A DNA stretch of 64,000 nt, taken from positions 1,116,001 to 1,180,000 of the forward strand of contig OZ020304.1 in NCBI GenBank assembly GCA_963971305.1. The letters run 5' to 3'. Below the pieces are notes generated by a model. The model saw only the letters and a program-made list of their open reading frames with translations. It was not told the origin of the DNA and searched no databases. The DNA is from Arcuatula senhousia. Lineage: Eukaryota; Mollusca; Bivalvia; Mytilida; Mytilidae. The position numbers and the translations under genes were made by a program. Below, piece after piece: positions 46,772 to 58,689 of the stretch. Numbering within the stretch: position 1 is the first letter of the stretch; each line of letters begins with the position of its first letter.

Positions 46772-49700
46772 TCAGCTCTTTTTTCCATCTTTTGATTTCA
46801 GCGATAAATATAAATTAGCATTGCTATTTGGTTCCGGTTCTTCATACATCTGATTGTCTCCACGTTTTGTGTTATAATAGCATTCATCCGTGTTGTCAGG
46901 TTCTACATATGTTTGTACGTACTCGTAAAGATTACCCGTACTAGAACTAGTGACGTCACTTGTGACGTTTCTTTGGCTTTCAGATGATGGATTTTTATTG
47001 TTTGTTTCATCCACGTATTCATATGTAATATCTCTTTGTCTTTCAGATGCTGGATTTTTATTGTTTGTTTCGTCGACGTATTCGTATAGATGAGGGGCCT
47101 CACCCATTGGTTCATATAAATTTTCACTAGAGTTGCCATTTGTGTCTGTGCCAGGTATAAATGTACGAGATTGGGCTTTACTATTTTCTAGTTTGTATAT
47201 CACTTTTTGCTTTTGTTCTTGTACATTTTGTTGTGATCTTCTCCTGCAATAAATTAAACAGATGTTTATTTTTAGCACAATATAGGTAAGACAAATCGGA
47301 TTGGTACTCAGCGTGCGGAGTGATCAATGTGCGTACCCCAGGTGCGCCTTCGGCCGCGAGGGTTGTCAGGTCTTAATAACGGAAAGCCCGACCGCTGACC
47401 ATGATGGGCCAACGTTTGTGGAAAGTGCTTCGCTTAATGCATGTAAAAGACACTTTTGTGGACCAAGTAGTGCACCACCGAAACCCATTTCCATTAGGCA
47501 TCAAAGGACGTTTCTTTTTATCCAACCAACTCCACTCCTATATTTATCATCATCTTTTCGTGTTGATTTTATCATCTTCATATTCATCGCCCTTATATAT
47601 ATATGGGTCATTCTCAAAAAATGTCCTTATTACGTGGCAGTCAAAATATTTCCATGTATAATTGAGTTAAAACAATATCTTTTGTCTTGAGTAATATATG
47701 CACCAAGATGTACTTCTGACATAAACAAATAAACGCTATCTTTAAAAAAGACATGACAGCGCAATTTTAAAACTCAAAAATTGACCAAAATCGTCTGTCC
47801 TATGAGTAATTTTTTAAGTTAAAAGTCCTTAAAAAATATGATAATGTGCAAGTAGACTATGGAAATCATGATGGGTTTTTCTTTGGCCATCTATCTGTCT
47901 TATCTATAAAATAAACTGGGATAGACATCATTGAAAATTTTTTTCTGGCGAATCAAAAAATGTCCCCTCTGAAAATGTCTTTGCTGTTACTGGTAGATAG
48001 AATTGAAAATAAATTGTACGTATATCCTTATCAGGCAACAAATAAGGACATAGAAACATCCAAACACATCCATTTATCTAAGTTACAGTTACATTTTTGA
48101 GAAAAATTTACATATCTTCATTACAATGTAAAGAATGTAAGCTGAATTGGAGGCGTAATTTTTTTCTATGTCCATAATGTTACCGCGATATCTCAGAGAC
48201 TATAGAGGTATGTGGTTGTAGCTGCTATGGGTAAATTTTACATCTTGACCAATCATATCTGAGACCCAAAAGAATGATGGAGACACGATCTTTTAATAAT
48301 TTAAGCAAATAATGTTCCCGTAATTCCCTGATGTTACTGTTCCCTGATGTTACTGTTCAAAAGTGTAACAGGACAGACAAATTATAAGTAAAAGATTCTT
48401 GAATCCGTCTTCTTTGTATATGGCTTCTGATTTAAAAGCGCTAAAATTACTCTAATCACTGATTTTAGCCATATATAGTGTTATAAATATATTTTCTTTC
48501 TCAGAGTTCATGGTTTAAGTATGATATTTCAACCTGAGAATCGGTAACAGGAGGGACATTTTGACAGTAACAGCTGAGACATTTTTTGTAACATACAGGA
48601 CATGTTTGTAAAGGTACAATAAATCATCTGGTTTTGCATTCTGTTAGTTAGAAAGTGGCACAAATACTTTAATACAACAGCTTAAGATATCGAAACGCAA
48701 TTGTGTCAATACTTTGGGGGAAAAATTCTTGTATTTGTTGCTAAAATAGTGGTAACATCAGAGACAAATAGCCGGTAACATAGTGGACATTCAGTGAAGT
48801 TTAACCAGTCATAAAATGGGATATGTAATGATAAAGATAGCCCATCTACATAATTTATTAGATATTGCCCCAAAACATGTTATTTATTGCATAAGAATAA
48901 ACATTTATTGTCAAGAAGTCTTTATTTATTGCTATTAGTTGTCCGTGATGTTACGCATTGTCCCTGATGTTACCAGTCTAATTTGCTCAATTGTTGTCTA
49001 ATACATAACCCTCTGAACAATGATATTTTGCAACTGAAACTAGTTAACCTTATTGTTCATCATTATGTCAATGAAGAAGTGAAATGTCATATATTGGATT
49101 TGATATGTTAGTTAGTTTTGACCTGTTTGCTGAACTGTTTAAAATCATTGTCTTAAGATGCTCTTAAAAACAAATTTTTGAGCTAACCTTTATTTTTGAC
49201 GCTTGCAAAGTACTTATTCTGTCCCTATGTGGCAAGTTATGCATGAATTTTTAAATAAAAGATTAAAGCTTTCTTCCATTGCAACGTTTTTTATGTGGTA
49301 ACACCAAGGACAGCCAAATCAATCCTGAAGGACAATGACTAAAAAAATTCAAAATATATTCGATTTGATTTTTACTCTTTGCTTGTTTTGTTTACTGAAA
49401 TGATAGAGGATACCAATAAGTAAATTACAAACTTTCTGTGAGCAATTCTAATATTCAAGTTTGCCTACCTCGAAATATAGACATTTTTTGAGAATGACCC
49501 ATTATATCGTTTTGCTAAGACATAGAGCAACAACCCAAACACTCATTTTCTCAATGTAAATATTGTTTTTGTAATACTAGTAATATATAATTACATCTGA
49601 AGGTTTAATGTTTTACTGTTTGAAAGAAGTTAAAAACAAGATATGAAACAAACAACAAGTATCCTAATGGGACAAAACAAGTACTTGAACGACACGACTA

Positions 49701-52700
49701 AAAACTGTCCTTAAAATTCTTCAACTGAAATCGGAAAAGTAACGCGAACATTTGAAACATCTGAAAACTGCTTTATTTATAATCTTCTTTATTTGTTCGA
49801 TTGTTTCTTATCCGATTCGTTTGGTTTTTTTACTTTAATTTGGAAGTTAAAGGAGGGTTTTTGATCAATCTATGGACACGAGACCCTCTTTTCTTAGTAC
49901 TTTAGGAAAACCGTTACAACTAAAAAGTATTCTTAATCATTGCATAATTCAATACCTTCTACGGATAACCACGGCTATAAAAACAATAACGATGGTACCG
50001 ACTGTTGCTGATAAAGCTGCTATAATGATACCTGAAAGCAAACAAAAAATCAGTTAATAATCAATATATATGAGACAGCACTTACATTTACAAAACAACA
50101 GTAATATAACAAGAGGCTCCTAGGAGCCTGAATCGCTCACCTGGTCTTGAGTCAACCCTACACATGTAAACACTTTTCTAGAGCTAAATGAACTGAACAT
50201 ATAAGCAAGAAACAGCTTTTCTCTATCTACTATAGTTTCATTCAATAGGCCAAAAACATGAAAAAACGTTATTTTAGGGGTCGTAACCCCTATAAGGGTC
50301 ATCTGACAACTTTGACCCAATGAAAACTTTTGTAGAGCTAAATGAACTGAACATTTAAGCAAGCAACAGCTTTTCTCTATCTGCTATAGTTTTCATTCAC
50401 GAAGCCAAAAACATGAAAAAACGTCATTTTAGGGGCCGTTACCCCTATAAGGGTTCATCTGACAACTTTGATCCTATGGAAACTTTTGTAGAGCTTTATG
50501 AGCTGAACATTTCAGCAAGCAACAGCTTCTCTCTATCTGCTATAGTTTTCATTCACTAAGCCAAAAACATGAAAAAACGTTATTTTAGGGGCCGTGACCA
50601 CTATAAGGGGTCATCTGAAAACTTCGATCCTATGGAAACTTTTGTAGAGCTTTGTGAGCTGAACATTTAAGCAAGCAACAGCTTCTCTCTATCTGCTATA
50701 GTTTTCATTCTATAGGCCAAAAACATGAAAAAACTTCATTTTACGGGCCGTTACCCCTATTAGAGGTCATCTGACAACTTCCATCCTATGGAGACTTTTG
50801 TAGAGCTAATTGAGCTGAACATTTAAGCAAGCAGCAGCCTCTCTCTATCTGCTATAGTTTTCATTCCATAGGCCAAAAATATGAAAAAACGTTATTTTAG
50901 GGGCTGTAACCCCTATAAGGGTTCATCTGACAACTTCGACCCTATGGAGACTTTTGTAGAGCTAAATGAGCTGAACATTTAAGCAAGCAACAACTTTTCT
51001 CTATCTGTAATAGTTTTCATTCTATAGGCCAAAAACATGAAAATAATGCTATTTTTCACCTTTAAGGGGCCGTAATTCCTACAAGGGGTCATCTGACAAC
51101 TTCGACTCAATGGAGACTTTTGTAGAGCTTTAGATGCTGAAGCAGTAGCGTGGCATCAGATTTCATCTATCTCTTATACTTTTTGATTTACAAGCCAAAA
51201 ACAGTAGTCTGACCCCCCTAGTCTATTTTTAGTAACGGCGGCCATGTTGTTTCGACGGCGGTCACCATTTGTGCAATCTTGGTAGAGGACATCCCATAGA
51301 TGAAGTGTGCAAAGTTTAAAAGCAATCCCTTCAGTCGTTTTGGAGGAGAAGATTTTCAAAGAAAAGTTAACGACGACGACGGACGACGACGACGGACGCC
51401 AAGTGATGGCAATAGCTCACATGGACCTTTGGTCCAGGTGAGCTAAAAAGTCTGCAATAGTAAACAGTCATAACTAGAGCAGTAACAGAGATTGTGATAA
51501 AATAAAAGGATGATCGGTTCCAATTTAAAGAGACAACGGCATTCAATATTTTAGTAAAATTTAGAATGATTGTAGATGGCTCAAGATCTATAATGGGCAA
51601 CGTGATTCATTTTCACGCGTGTAATGTAAGATACCCTTAAAGAATTATACTGATATAACTAACGATTTGCACATTTGTTGAAGGTAATGCCATATGCCCA
51701 AGAAGAAAAGACAAAACAGCCAAATACATACTACAGAAGTTAAAAATCGCAACGGTCCCGACTTGGTACAGATATTTCAAAAGAAATTGTTGTTTTAGTC
51801 CGAGGACTAGCATTGTTTCTTGAGAACATCCTCACAAATGGTGTCAAGAGAGAGTCGGAAAATCGGTTCATGAAATTTTCACCCCTGAGGAGGATCGAAC
51901 CATGAATATTGGTGTTAGTAGTCCGACGCGTTAACCACTACACTTAATTCAATCTCTTCATAATAATAGGTTTGTTTAGTACTAGGATATCAGTTTTGAA
52001 TTTAAGAAATGCGCATTACATATGATTTTGGAAATTAAATCCTTTGACAGAAAATGGAACAGTTTGGACCTATAGCCTGCTTAAGTGATTATTATCCACA
52101 TTAATTACATTGTACCTTGACTGTTTCCTGTGTGGAGATCTTCCGGGTTATCATCTGGTGGTGAAAAAAGGAAACGTGTTAAGTGGTCAAGTGGTCATGA
52201 TACTTAGATTAAAGTACATAGTCACGTTCATAAAATTAAACTTAATTGACATTTCTAAATTTGTCATGGTTGCTACATGTATATTTGTTCAACTTGAGTT
52301 CGCGTTGTTGATTTCCGTACGGTTGATTTTGTATTTTGTGTTTTTTGTGCTGTTTTTGTTCGTGTTTACCTGTTTCGTCGTTGCCCTTTCGGATTTTTGA
52401 CACTTGAATGCTCCATTGGCGCCTCTTTGCTTCTTTGATATAGCTCAATATTGATCAGGATCGGTAAGCAGTTCCTTGTTGTTCAATGTTACAAGACATC
52501 CGCCGCGTTGCTATAATGATCAATTTATAAAAAGTTTGCTTCTTTAGAGGAAGTCTATGGCAAACGTAGATCTGTCTTTTGAGAGTTTGATAATGTTTGC
52601 TTTGCACTTTTAATATAGTAGTTTATATAAATTGAGTACTAGAATAAGAAAGAATAACACATTTTAAGCACGAAACAGATAGTCACAAATAAATAAAAAG

Positions 52701-54545
52701 TTTCAAAACGGGTCTTAATAACGGGTTTTTTGGCTATACTGTATCTGCGCTTCTCAAGGGGTACCCTCATCAGCAGTATTCGAATCAAACATGGGAAGAT
52801 CAAAAACCAAACATATAATATATTGATATAAATCAAAACCAAAGAACACATTTTAAATTTGCCATTCTGCATCACAGAGGAACAGGTTTGTATGTAGATT
52901 ATGTTGCAATTGTTTCTACTGCAAACCTACCGTTTAGACTAGGTAAGACCCTATACATGGTAAAAATAGATGAATTTCGTCCTCCACACATGTCTGCGTG
53001 TTTTCCTGGACAGGGAAAGTCACAATAACTATCATTGATCTGAATGTTTGGGGTCATACTGCCACAGCTACACCGTGCTTCTGTGTCATAGGTCCCCACA
53101 ATGAACAGCACCCCTCTGATCTTGATCTGACAAAGTTAAAAACTTACAGTAAAAAACATGGTATCATCAACCCGAGGACCCATCGATCGTCTTTATTTGT
53201 CGTGAGAACCCAAAGTATTTTAAAGACGGTATCATCAACTTGAATATTTGCACTCAAGCTTAAGACTCATCTAGCGTTTTCATTTGTCCAAAATAAATTT
53301 TAAAAACAATATTCAGTTTATTGTTTGAAATTATTTGCATTTACCAAAGGGAGAGGGAAGCTGTTTTGTTCTGTGTTTGTTCGTTTTTCGAGTACTAAGT
53401 TTTAATGTTTTTATATCGTTTTATCTTAAAATTAACCATCTTTGCCATCACTCAAAAAAATACGTACTAAGCCTTCTAGCAAGTCATTTTGTTTTAAGTC
53501 AAATGATAATAAGGCACCAAGTATTAGATAAAATACAAAGGAGAAAACTAGTTAAAGCTTGTGCGTAGACAATTTTTCACAAAACCTGTAAATTTCAACA
53601 TTTCAACCAATTTTCAAGTTTGATAGAAATTTTGTTAAATGTATGTGCATCTTCTTACTCTTTTTGGGGTTTCTATTTTTAATGTATTACCGACAGTGCA
53701 GCCAGGTTGAGCTTTTCTCTTGAACAGAATTCGATGCAATCAACTGTTGACATGAAGGTGTCGTTAAAATCTATAACTCTGCCCTTAAATCCCAGAAAAC
53801 ATCCACTGTATTCATAATCCAAACCTGAAAATAAAACAAAAATGTTTACATCCCCCACATCATACGTCGGTTAGGTCAATCCATCCGTTCACCCGGCTGT
53901 TGGCCATTTTGTGTATAATTCCTTCGGAAGTCTGTCTGTCCATCAGATACTTTCTGTGTAAACTTTCTGTCTGTCTATTCAATATCATCATTGTATTCTA
54001 TTTAAAGAGATTTTTAAAAAGATACATGTATATATCGTGTTTCCTTTTATATATTTTTTCTTGTGCCCGTAGTGGCATTTAAAACCCGAACCTTGCACGG
54101 TCGTAAATAGATAAATCACAGAGACTTGCTCTTTTTGTATTTTGTTAATGCCCCTTTCATACGACACTGTCACTTGCAACATATCAACAAATGTCCACTT
54201 GAATTAATCCAACAGGTGATAAGGTGTTTTTGATCCAGCTTAGCCCCGGGATGTTTTGCTTCTTGAAAATTTTGTGATTGTGATTTCTCAAAGTGTGATA
54301 TCTACTGTCGATGATATCTTTTTTGTGCGTTTTTAGATTTTATGATACAACCGCTGCATTGTCGTAACATTATTTAGACATATTAGACGACATTTGATGT
54401 CAAGCACATAGCTATATTTATAAACAGTCAAAATAAATATGACTTTTAAGATTATATTTTGATATAAGTTTACTTTACCAGTACAATGGTGCCAGTTTAC
54501 ACCCACGAACACTAGAAATGACAAACGTAAACATATTAAATCCAT
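46772..54545 (-). CDS. WSC-domain type I receptor with tyrosine-rich tail, six exons
   Basis: Exons in order: 54545-54479 (signal peptide, MDLICLRLSFLVFVGVNW), 53824-53691 and 53126-52931 (WSC domain), 52154-52116 (13-residue acidic linker), 50031-49956 (membrane span, IIIAALSATVGTIVIVFIAV) and 47243-46772 (cytoplasmic tail). All borders are GT-AG, every phase fits, and the total is 327 residues. The WSC domain (about 26-125) has the expected eight cysteines (GCFLGF, DCIEFC, RCSCG, YCDFPCPG, MCGG). The tail (about 171-327) has at least six tyrosine motifs, including LYEYVDE twice within a duplicated 20-odd-residue unit, YVEP, YEEP and LYLSL. WSC domains bind carbohydrate, and such tails are docking sites for SH2 proteins, so a sensing or signalling receptor is likely; ligand and partners are unknown. 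An extra exon in the long introns cannot be excluded. Confidence 0.85.
47604..49501. mobile_element. 1.9-kb inverted-repeat element in intron 5 of the WSC gene
   Basis: The left end TGGGTCATTCTCAAAAAATG and the right end CATTTTTTGAGAATGACCCA are perfect inverted copies, with TATAT-rich DNA on both sides. Between them no frame reaches a credible length. Instead the words CCCTGATGTTAC and GGTAACA recur many times across the body. I could not define a target duplication because both flanks are TA-rich. Confidence 0.72.
50110..51445. mobile_element. Element with GCTCACCTGG ends, GAC triplets and a 156-bp tandem core
   Basis: The left end has the palindrome GGCTCCTAGGAGCC (50115-50128) and CGCTCACCTGGTC. 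The right end has GTCCAGGTGAGCT, the inverse. About seven units follow one another; TGTAGAGCT recurs at 50331, 50487, 50643, 50799 and 50955, exactly 156 bp apart, then 166 bp in the last step because of a small insertion. GAC/GACG triplets (about 51371-51398) lie near the right end. It sits in intron 4 of the WSC gene. Confidence 0.78.
51785..51955 (-). mobile_element. tRNA-derived SINE
   Basis: On the minus strand it starts with the A-box-like TAGTGGTTAACGCGTCGG, continues through an anticodon-loop-like GGACTACTAAC and the B-box GGTTCGATCC, and then a non-tRNA body (GTGAAAATTTCATGAACC). The acceptor stem is not intact, so it is a SINE head and not a functional tRNA. Confidence 0.7.
52290..52440 (+). 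repeat. Fragment of the retroelement tail repeat (see 58.2 kb)
   Basis: TTGAGTTCGCGTTGTTGAT, then CGTTGCCCTTTCGGATTTTTG and GCTCCATTGGCGCCTCTTTG match 58290-58540. Other pieces lie inverted at 30855-31060 and 63940-64000. Confidence 0.6.
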
Positions 54546-55264
54546 TTTGGCTTTGCAATAAGGATGTACATTTCGTGGTACATTTAAAATATCACACACA
54601 AGTACATACTTTGTCTGTGTTGACACACATTACTGTATTTATCCTCTATAATTATTTATTTTTAGACAAGTGGTTTTTAGAAAAGGCAGTTTAAGGTTAC
54701 AAAACAGATATATGTATTTTTATTTTATGTTTTGACTATATTACACAAAGATAATTTGGTTTGAATTTGATTAACATGAGTAAATAAAGCACTCATGGTA
54801 ATTTTCATGCAGTTGTCTCTTGAGCTTTCATATAGAATGTCATGAATGTGATGACAAAGCATAATTTAACAAACTAAACGGCATTAAAACTGAAACATGT
54901 ATACCAACCTTCAATATCAATTCAAATGTTTCAATGCCACAGATGTGCAATAAGCAGGACCTGCTCACCCCCTCCAGATATCCTAAATTGCGATTGCACT
55001 TCTTTTTTTTACTAAAAATATAATAAAAACTTAAGGAATGCACCAAAACCAATCAAAATGGTTCATTTTTATATATATATTTTTTCCATCTGGATATGTT
55101 GCTGATTGTAGTTTATTTGTTTTGGTTTACCTTTTTCATTTGATCTGTTTCTCTGACTGATTTTGTTTTAGTCAGCCTTATTGGACTTTGGGCTAAGGCA
55201 GCATTATGCATAAACGACAAAAATCGAAAAATAATGACATCATCTTGATACTGTATGCGTTTAA
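54546..55264. other. Upstream region of the WSC gene, no other gene seen
   Basis: The promoter of the WSC gene should lie here. AT-rich; I see no convincing promoter box set. Confidence 0.35.
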
Positions 55265-55785
55265 AATACAAATGACAACAAAGTTCCAGACAATAAATTT
55301 TGCTACGCCTGACGCGCGTTTCGTCTATTCAAGACTCATCAGAGGCGCTCTAAAACCAAAAATACCAAACTGGGGAACCAAATTATTACTAAGATAATCA
55401 ACCTATGTCTGGGGTAGGAAAAACCTTAGGGTTTAGACAATTTTGAAATTTAGACGGATAATTTAAAGCTTTGATGTTTTCTCCAACTCAAAAGTGTTGG
55501 TGCCGGAGCGGACTAACCTCGGGGAATTAAAACTCCACCAGCAGTGCTAACCGTCACGTGTGTTCGAAATACAAATGACAACAAAGTTCCAGACAATAAA
55601 TTTTGCTACGCCTGACGCGCTTTTCGTCTATTCAAGACTCATCAGAGGCGCTCTACCAAAAATATTGAAAATGCCAAACACTATATGAATATGAAGAGCA
55701 TAGAACAATAAAACCAAAAATACCAAACTGGGGAACCAAATTATTACTAAGATAATCAACCTATGTCTGGGGTAGGAGAAAATTA
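55265..55785 (+). repeat. Two copies of the GACGCGCGTTTCGTC repeat with duplicated flank
   Basis: Copies at 55265-55351 and 55567-55654 are nearly identical. Each is followed by AAATACCAAACTGGGGAACC and ACCTATGTCTGGGGTAGGA, so a unit of about 300-350 bp has been duplicated. In the second copy the core reads GACGCGCTTTTCGTC. Confidence 0.8.
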
Positions 55786-56640
55786 ACTTTTAAGTATATC
55801 TTCCATTGCACTTTATATTATTAAGCATGTGTAGAGTACAAATCTTAGCACGTCACATATGTTACCACTTTCTTTATCACTTGGAAAATCCAAGAAATAA
55901 GGACAACACAATATAGCATTTTGTGCCGTACCTTACGTTTAAGATATACATGTATATGACTTTTGCCTAGACCTCACCGAAACATGTGAACCCACATGAT
56001 CTTTTGACCTCTATGTCAAATTTGCAGACTTTGTTTCCCATACAACACCAACAAGGAAGTAGGCAGGTTCTCTGATTGGTTAAATCGCAGCCAGACAATC
56101 CAAACCTGTGATAAGCCTGGTTTTCCAAATACCAAAACGTGCCGACAAACAGAACGAAAGAGATAACGACAGAATGTATAACTTTGTATTGTCTTGGTAT
56201 GGAAAACAGAATAGAATGTAGAACGGCCATACAAGATAATCTGTTTCTTACATATAATATGGTTTTACAAAATAGACGATAATGAGGTGGGAATAAGTGT
56301 ATGCAACACAATCTACATATAAACAAACGGCAATTTAGAAAATCCATACTTGAAGACGGCCAGCAGTCTTCAGCGAGACCATTGTTCGCTGGTTATCGTC
56401 TTGCATTGGTTCAAGACCAAAAATACAATACATAAGATTCAATAATAAATCCCAAAATTATCACTGAAAGACTCTTTTCTAGGCAAAGATCACAAAAAGC
56501 ACAGGGACAAACAAAAGCTTTCACAGAGCTGCCTGGCTTACGACAACTAGAAATATTTAAAATGTGGGGGGGGAATAAACTTATTTTCCACCAACCCTTC
56601 CCCTATGGATATTCCCTTATAAAGCACAAAAAATCAAATC
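55786..56640. other. No gene; dispersed repeat at about 56280-56480
   Basis: GGAATAAGTGTATGCAACACA at 56288 matches 39.9 kb. The rest is featureless. Confidence 0.4.
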
Positions 56641-57470
56641 GAAGCAAAGGAGAAACTGAGACAAACATATATCTATCCAAGAGTTTTCAAAGTCTAAGAA
56701 AAAGAACAAATTTACAGAAGACCAAATAATCGACATACTCAACTTTCTCATCGACAACATATTTGTACAGTTAGGTGGACGTGTTTTTCAGCAAACAATA
56801 GGTATCCCAATGGGCACAAAATGTGCACCATAGCTTTGCCGATTTGTTTCTTCATTCATATGAAGCAGACTTCTTACAATCACTTCTAGACAAAAAGGAC
56901 CGCAAACTTGCTTTATCCTTCAATCTCACATTTCGTTATATTGATGATGTCCTTTCACTAAACAATTCTCGATTTGGTGACTTTCTCCATCTCATATAAC
57001 CTCAGGAACTTGAGATTAAGGACACTACGGATTCTAGGAAAATTGCTTCATATTTAGATCTACATCTTGAAATTGACTCTCAAGGAAAACTTTCAACTAA
57101 GATCTATGACAAACGTGATGACTTCAACTTTCCAATCGTGAACTTTCCCATTTTGTGTAGCAACATTCCGTCCGCTCTAGGTTATGGAGTTTACGTGTCT
57201 CAATTAATTCGTTACTCCAGAGCTTGCGAGATTAACATCGATTTCCTTAGCAAAGCGTCACGTCTGACGCAAAAATTGCTCACACAGGGTTATATTGTTG
57301 CTCCTCGGTTGCTGTCTTCACTCGACAAATTTTACGGAAGACATGATGCACTTTTAGACAAATATGGGATTTCGATCTCTCAGATGAGTGCAGATGTCGG
57401 TTTGTCATAGGGTTTTGTTTTGTCTCCCTTTACCGGATTACTGACTGTAGGCAACGCGACGGGTGTGCTA
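56641..57470 (+). pseudogene. Reverse-transcriptase pseudogene, Penelope-like (copy 1)
   Basis: The frame pieces read KFTEDQIIDILNFLIDN, GIPMGTKCAP, then after a frame change ADLFLHSYEADFLQ, FRYIDDVLSLNN (catalytic YIDD), YDKRDDFNFPIVNFP and SNIPSALGYGVYVSQLIRY. A stop interrupts it near 56998 (HLI then TAA). The order of a PMG motif, YIDD and a later YLDL motif suits Penelope-like reverse transcriptases, but I am not certain of the clade. No GIY-YIG endonuclease is visible. It is broken and incomplete at its 5-prime side. Confidence 0.7.
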
Positions 57471-57594
57471 TAGCCAGCAGGAACTGCTTACTCTTCCGGA
57501 GCACGCGAGTTCGCTCTCGTTTCGACTGGATTTCGCGTTGTTGATTTATATTCAGTTATTTTGTGTTTTCATGTTTTGCATGTCTGTTGCATTG

Positions 57595-58167
57595 CTTGCC
57601 GATTTGTTTCTTCATTCATATGAAGCAGACTTCTTACAATCACTTCTAGACAAAAAGGACCGCAAACTTGCTTTATCCTTCAATCTCACATTTCGTTATA
57701 TTGATGATGTCCTTTCACTAAACAATCCTCGATTTGGTGACTATTTACATCTCATATATCCGAAGGAACTTGAGGTAGAGGACACTACAGATTCTAGGAG
57801 GTCTGCTTCATATTTGGATCTATTTCTCGAAATTGACACACAAGGAAGGCTTTGTACAAAGCTTTATGACAAACGTGATGACTTCAACTTTCCAATAGTT
57901 AACTTTCCCTTTCTGTGTAGCAACATTCCGTCCGCTCCAGCATATGGAGTTTACGTATCACAATTGATTCGTTATTCCAGAGCATGTGGGGAGTACAACG
58001 ACTTCCTTGATAGAGCTACACGGCTGACAAGCAAATTGTTAACACAGGGGTACGTTGCTCCCAGGTTGTTGTCATCACTCAAGAAATTTTACGGACGACA
58101 TCATGTGCTTGTATGCAAATACGGGATTTCTATCTCTCAGATGAGCACAGATGTTGGTTTGACATAG
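57595..58167 (+). pseudogene. Reverse-transcriptase fragment, Penelope-like (copy 2, open frame)
   Basis: This second unit restarts at ALLADLFLHSYEADF, inside the reverse transcriptase, and runs without a stop through FRYIDDVLSLNN, YLDLFLEIDTQG, DDFNFPIVNFPFLCSNIPSA and YGVYVSQLIRY to ISQMSTDVGLT. It is very similar to copy 1, in the same orientation, and has the same tail afterwards. The first 130 bases of the open frame (from 57463) are tail sequence of copy 1 read by chance. The fingers part and any endonuclease are missing. Confidence 0.7.
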
Positions 58168-58560
58168 AGTTTTGTAATGTCATCCTTTCTGGATTTGACC
58201 AACACTTAATCGATCTTTGGCAACGTGACGGGTGTGCTATAGCAAGCAGGAACTGCTTACTCTTCCGGAGCACCTGAGTTCACTCTCGTTTCGACTTCAG
58301 TTCGCGTTGCTGAATGCGGTTTTGTTGTTATGTGTGTGTGTTTTATGTTGTTATGTGGTTTGTTTTGTTGTGATGATTTTTGTCTGCCGGTTTTGTCTTT
58401 GTCTTCACGGTTTTATGATACTGATTACCCCTTTGGTACACCTTTGCTTCTTTGTCCCGTTCTTGTTGGTGTTTACTGGTTTTGTCTCTGTCCTTCCGGA
58501 CTTTTGACATTCGGATGCCCCATTGGTACCTCTGCTTCTTTTGCCGTTTTATATTCAGCA
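58168..58560 (+). repeat. 3-prime tail repeat of the reverse-transcriptase element
   Basis: ACGTGACGGGTGTGCTATAGC, AGGAACTGCTTACTCTTCCG and the following 250 bp also follow copy 1 (57450-57594). They recur without coding sequence at 62030-62190 and 63180-63420. The far end (CCCCATTGGTACCTCTGCTTC) occurs inverted at 30.86 and 63.95 kb. Confidence 0.75.
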
Positions 58561-58689
58561 CAGCGTTATCAAACATGTGAAGTTCAAGGAAAGAAACGTG
58601 ATGATTTAGGCGAACATAGACAATCAGAAAATTAAAAATGATTAATTGGTTCAATCTGCGGACAGGCTTGTGTTAACTTTAGGGGACCG

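Noticed and set aside
47301..47690. 129-codon plus-strand frame next to the WSC tail exon
   Set aside because: No domain, mixed composition, and it runs into the inverted-repeat element at 47604. I see no splice sites that would join it to a gene.
50150..51180. A CRISPR-like array of regular repeats
   Set aside because: The units are contiguous 156-bp repeats without unique spacers, in an animal intron.
51785..51955. A functional tRNA gene
   Set aside because: A and B boxes are present, but the acceptor stem does not pair and a SINE body follows, so it is a SINE.
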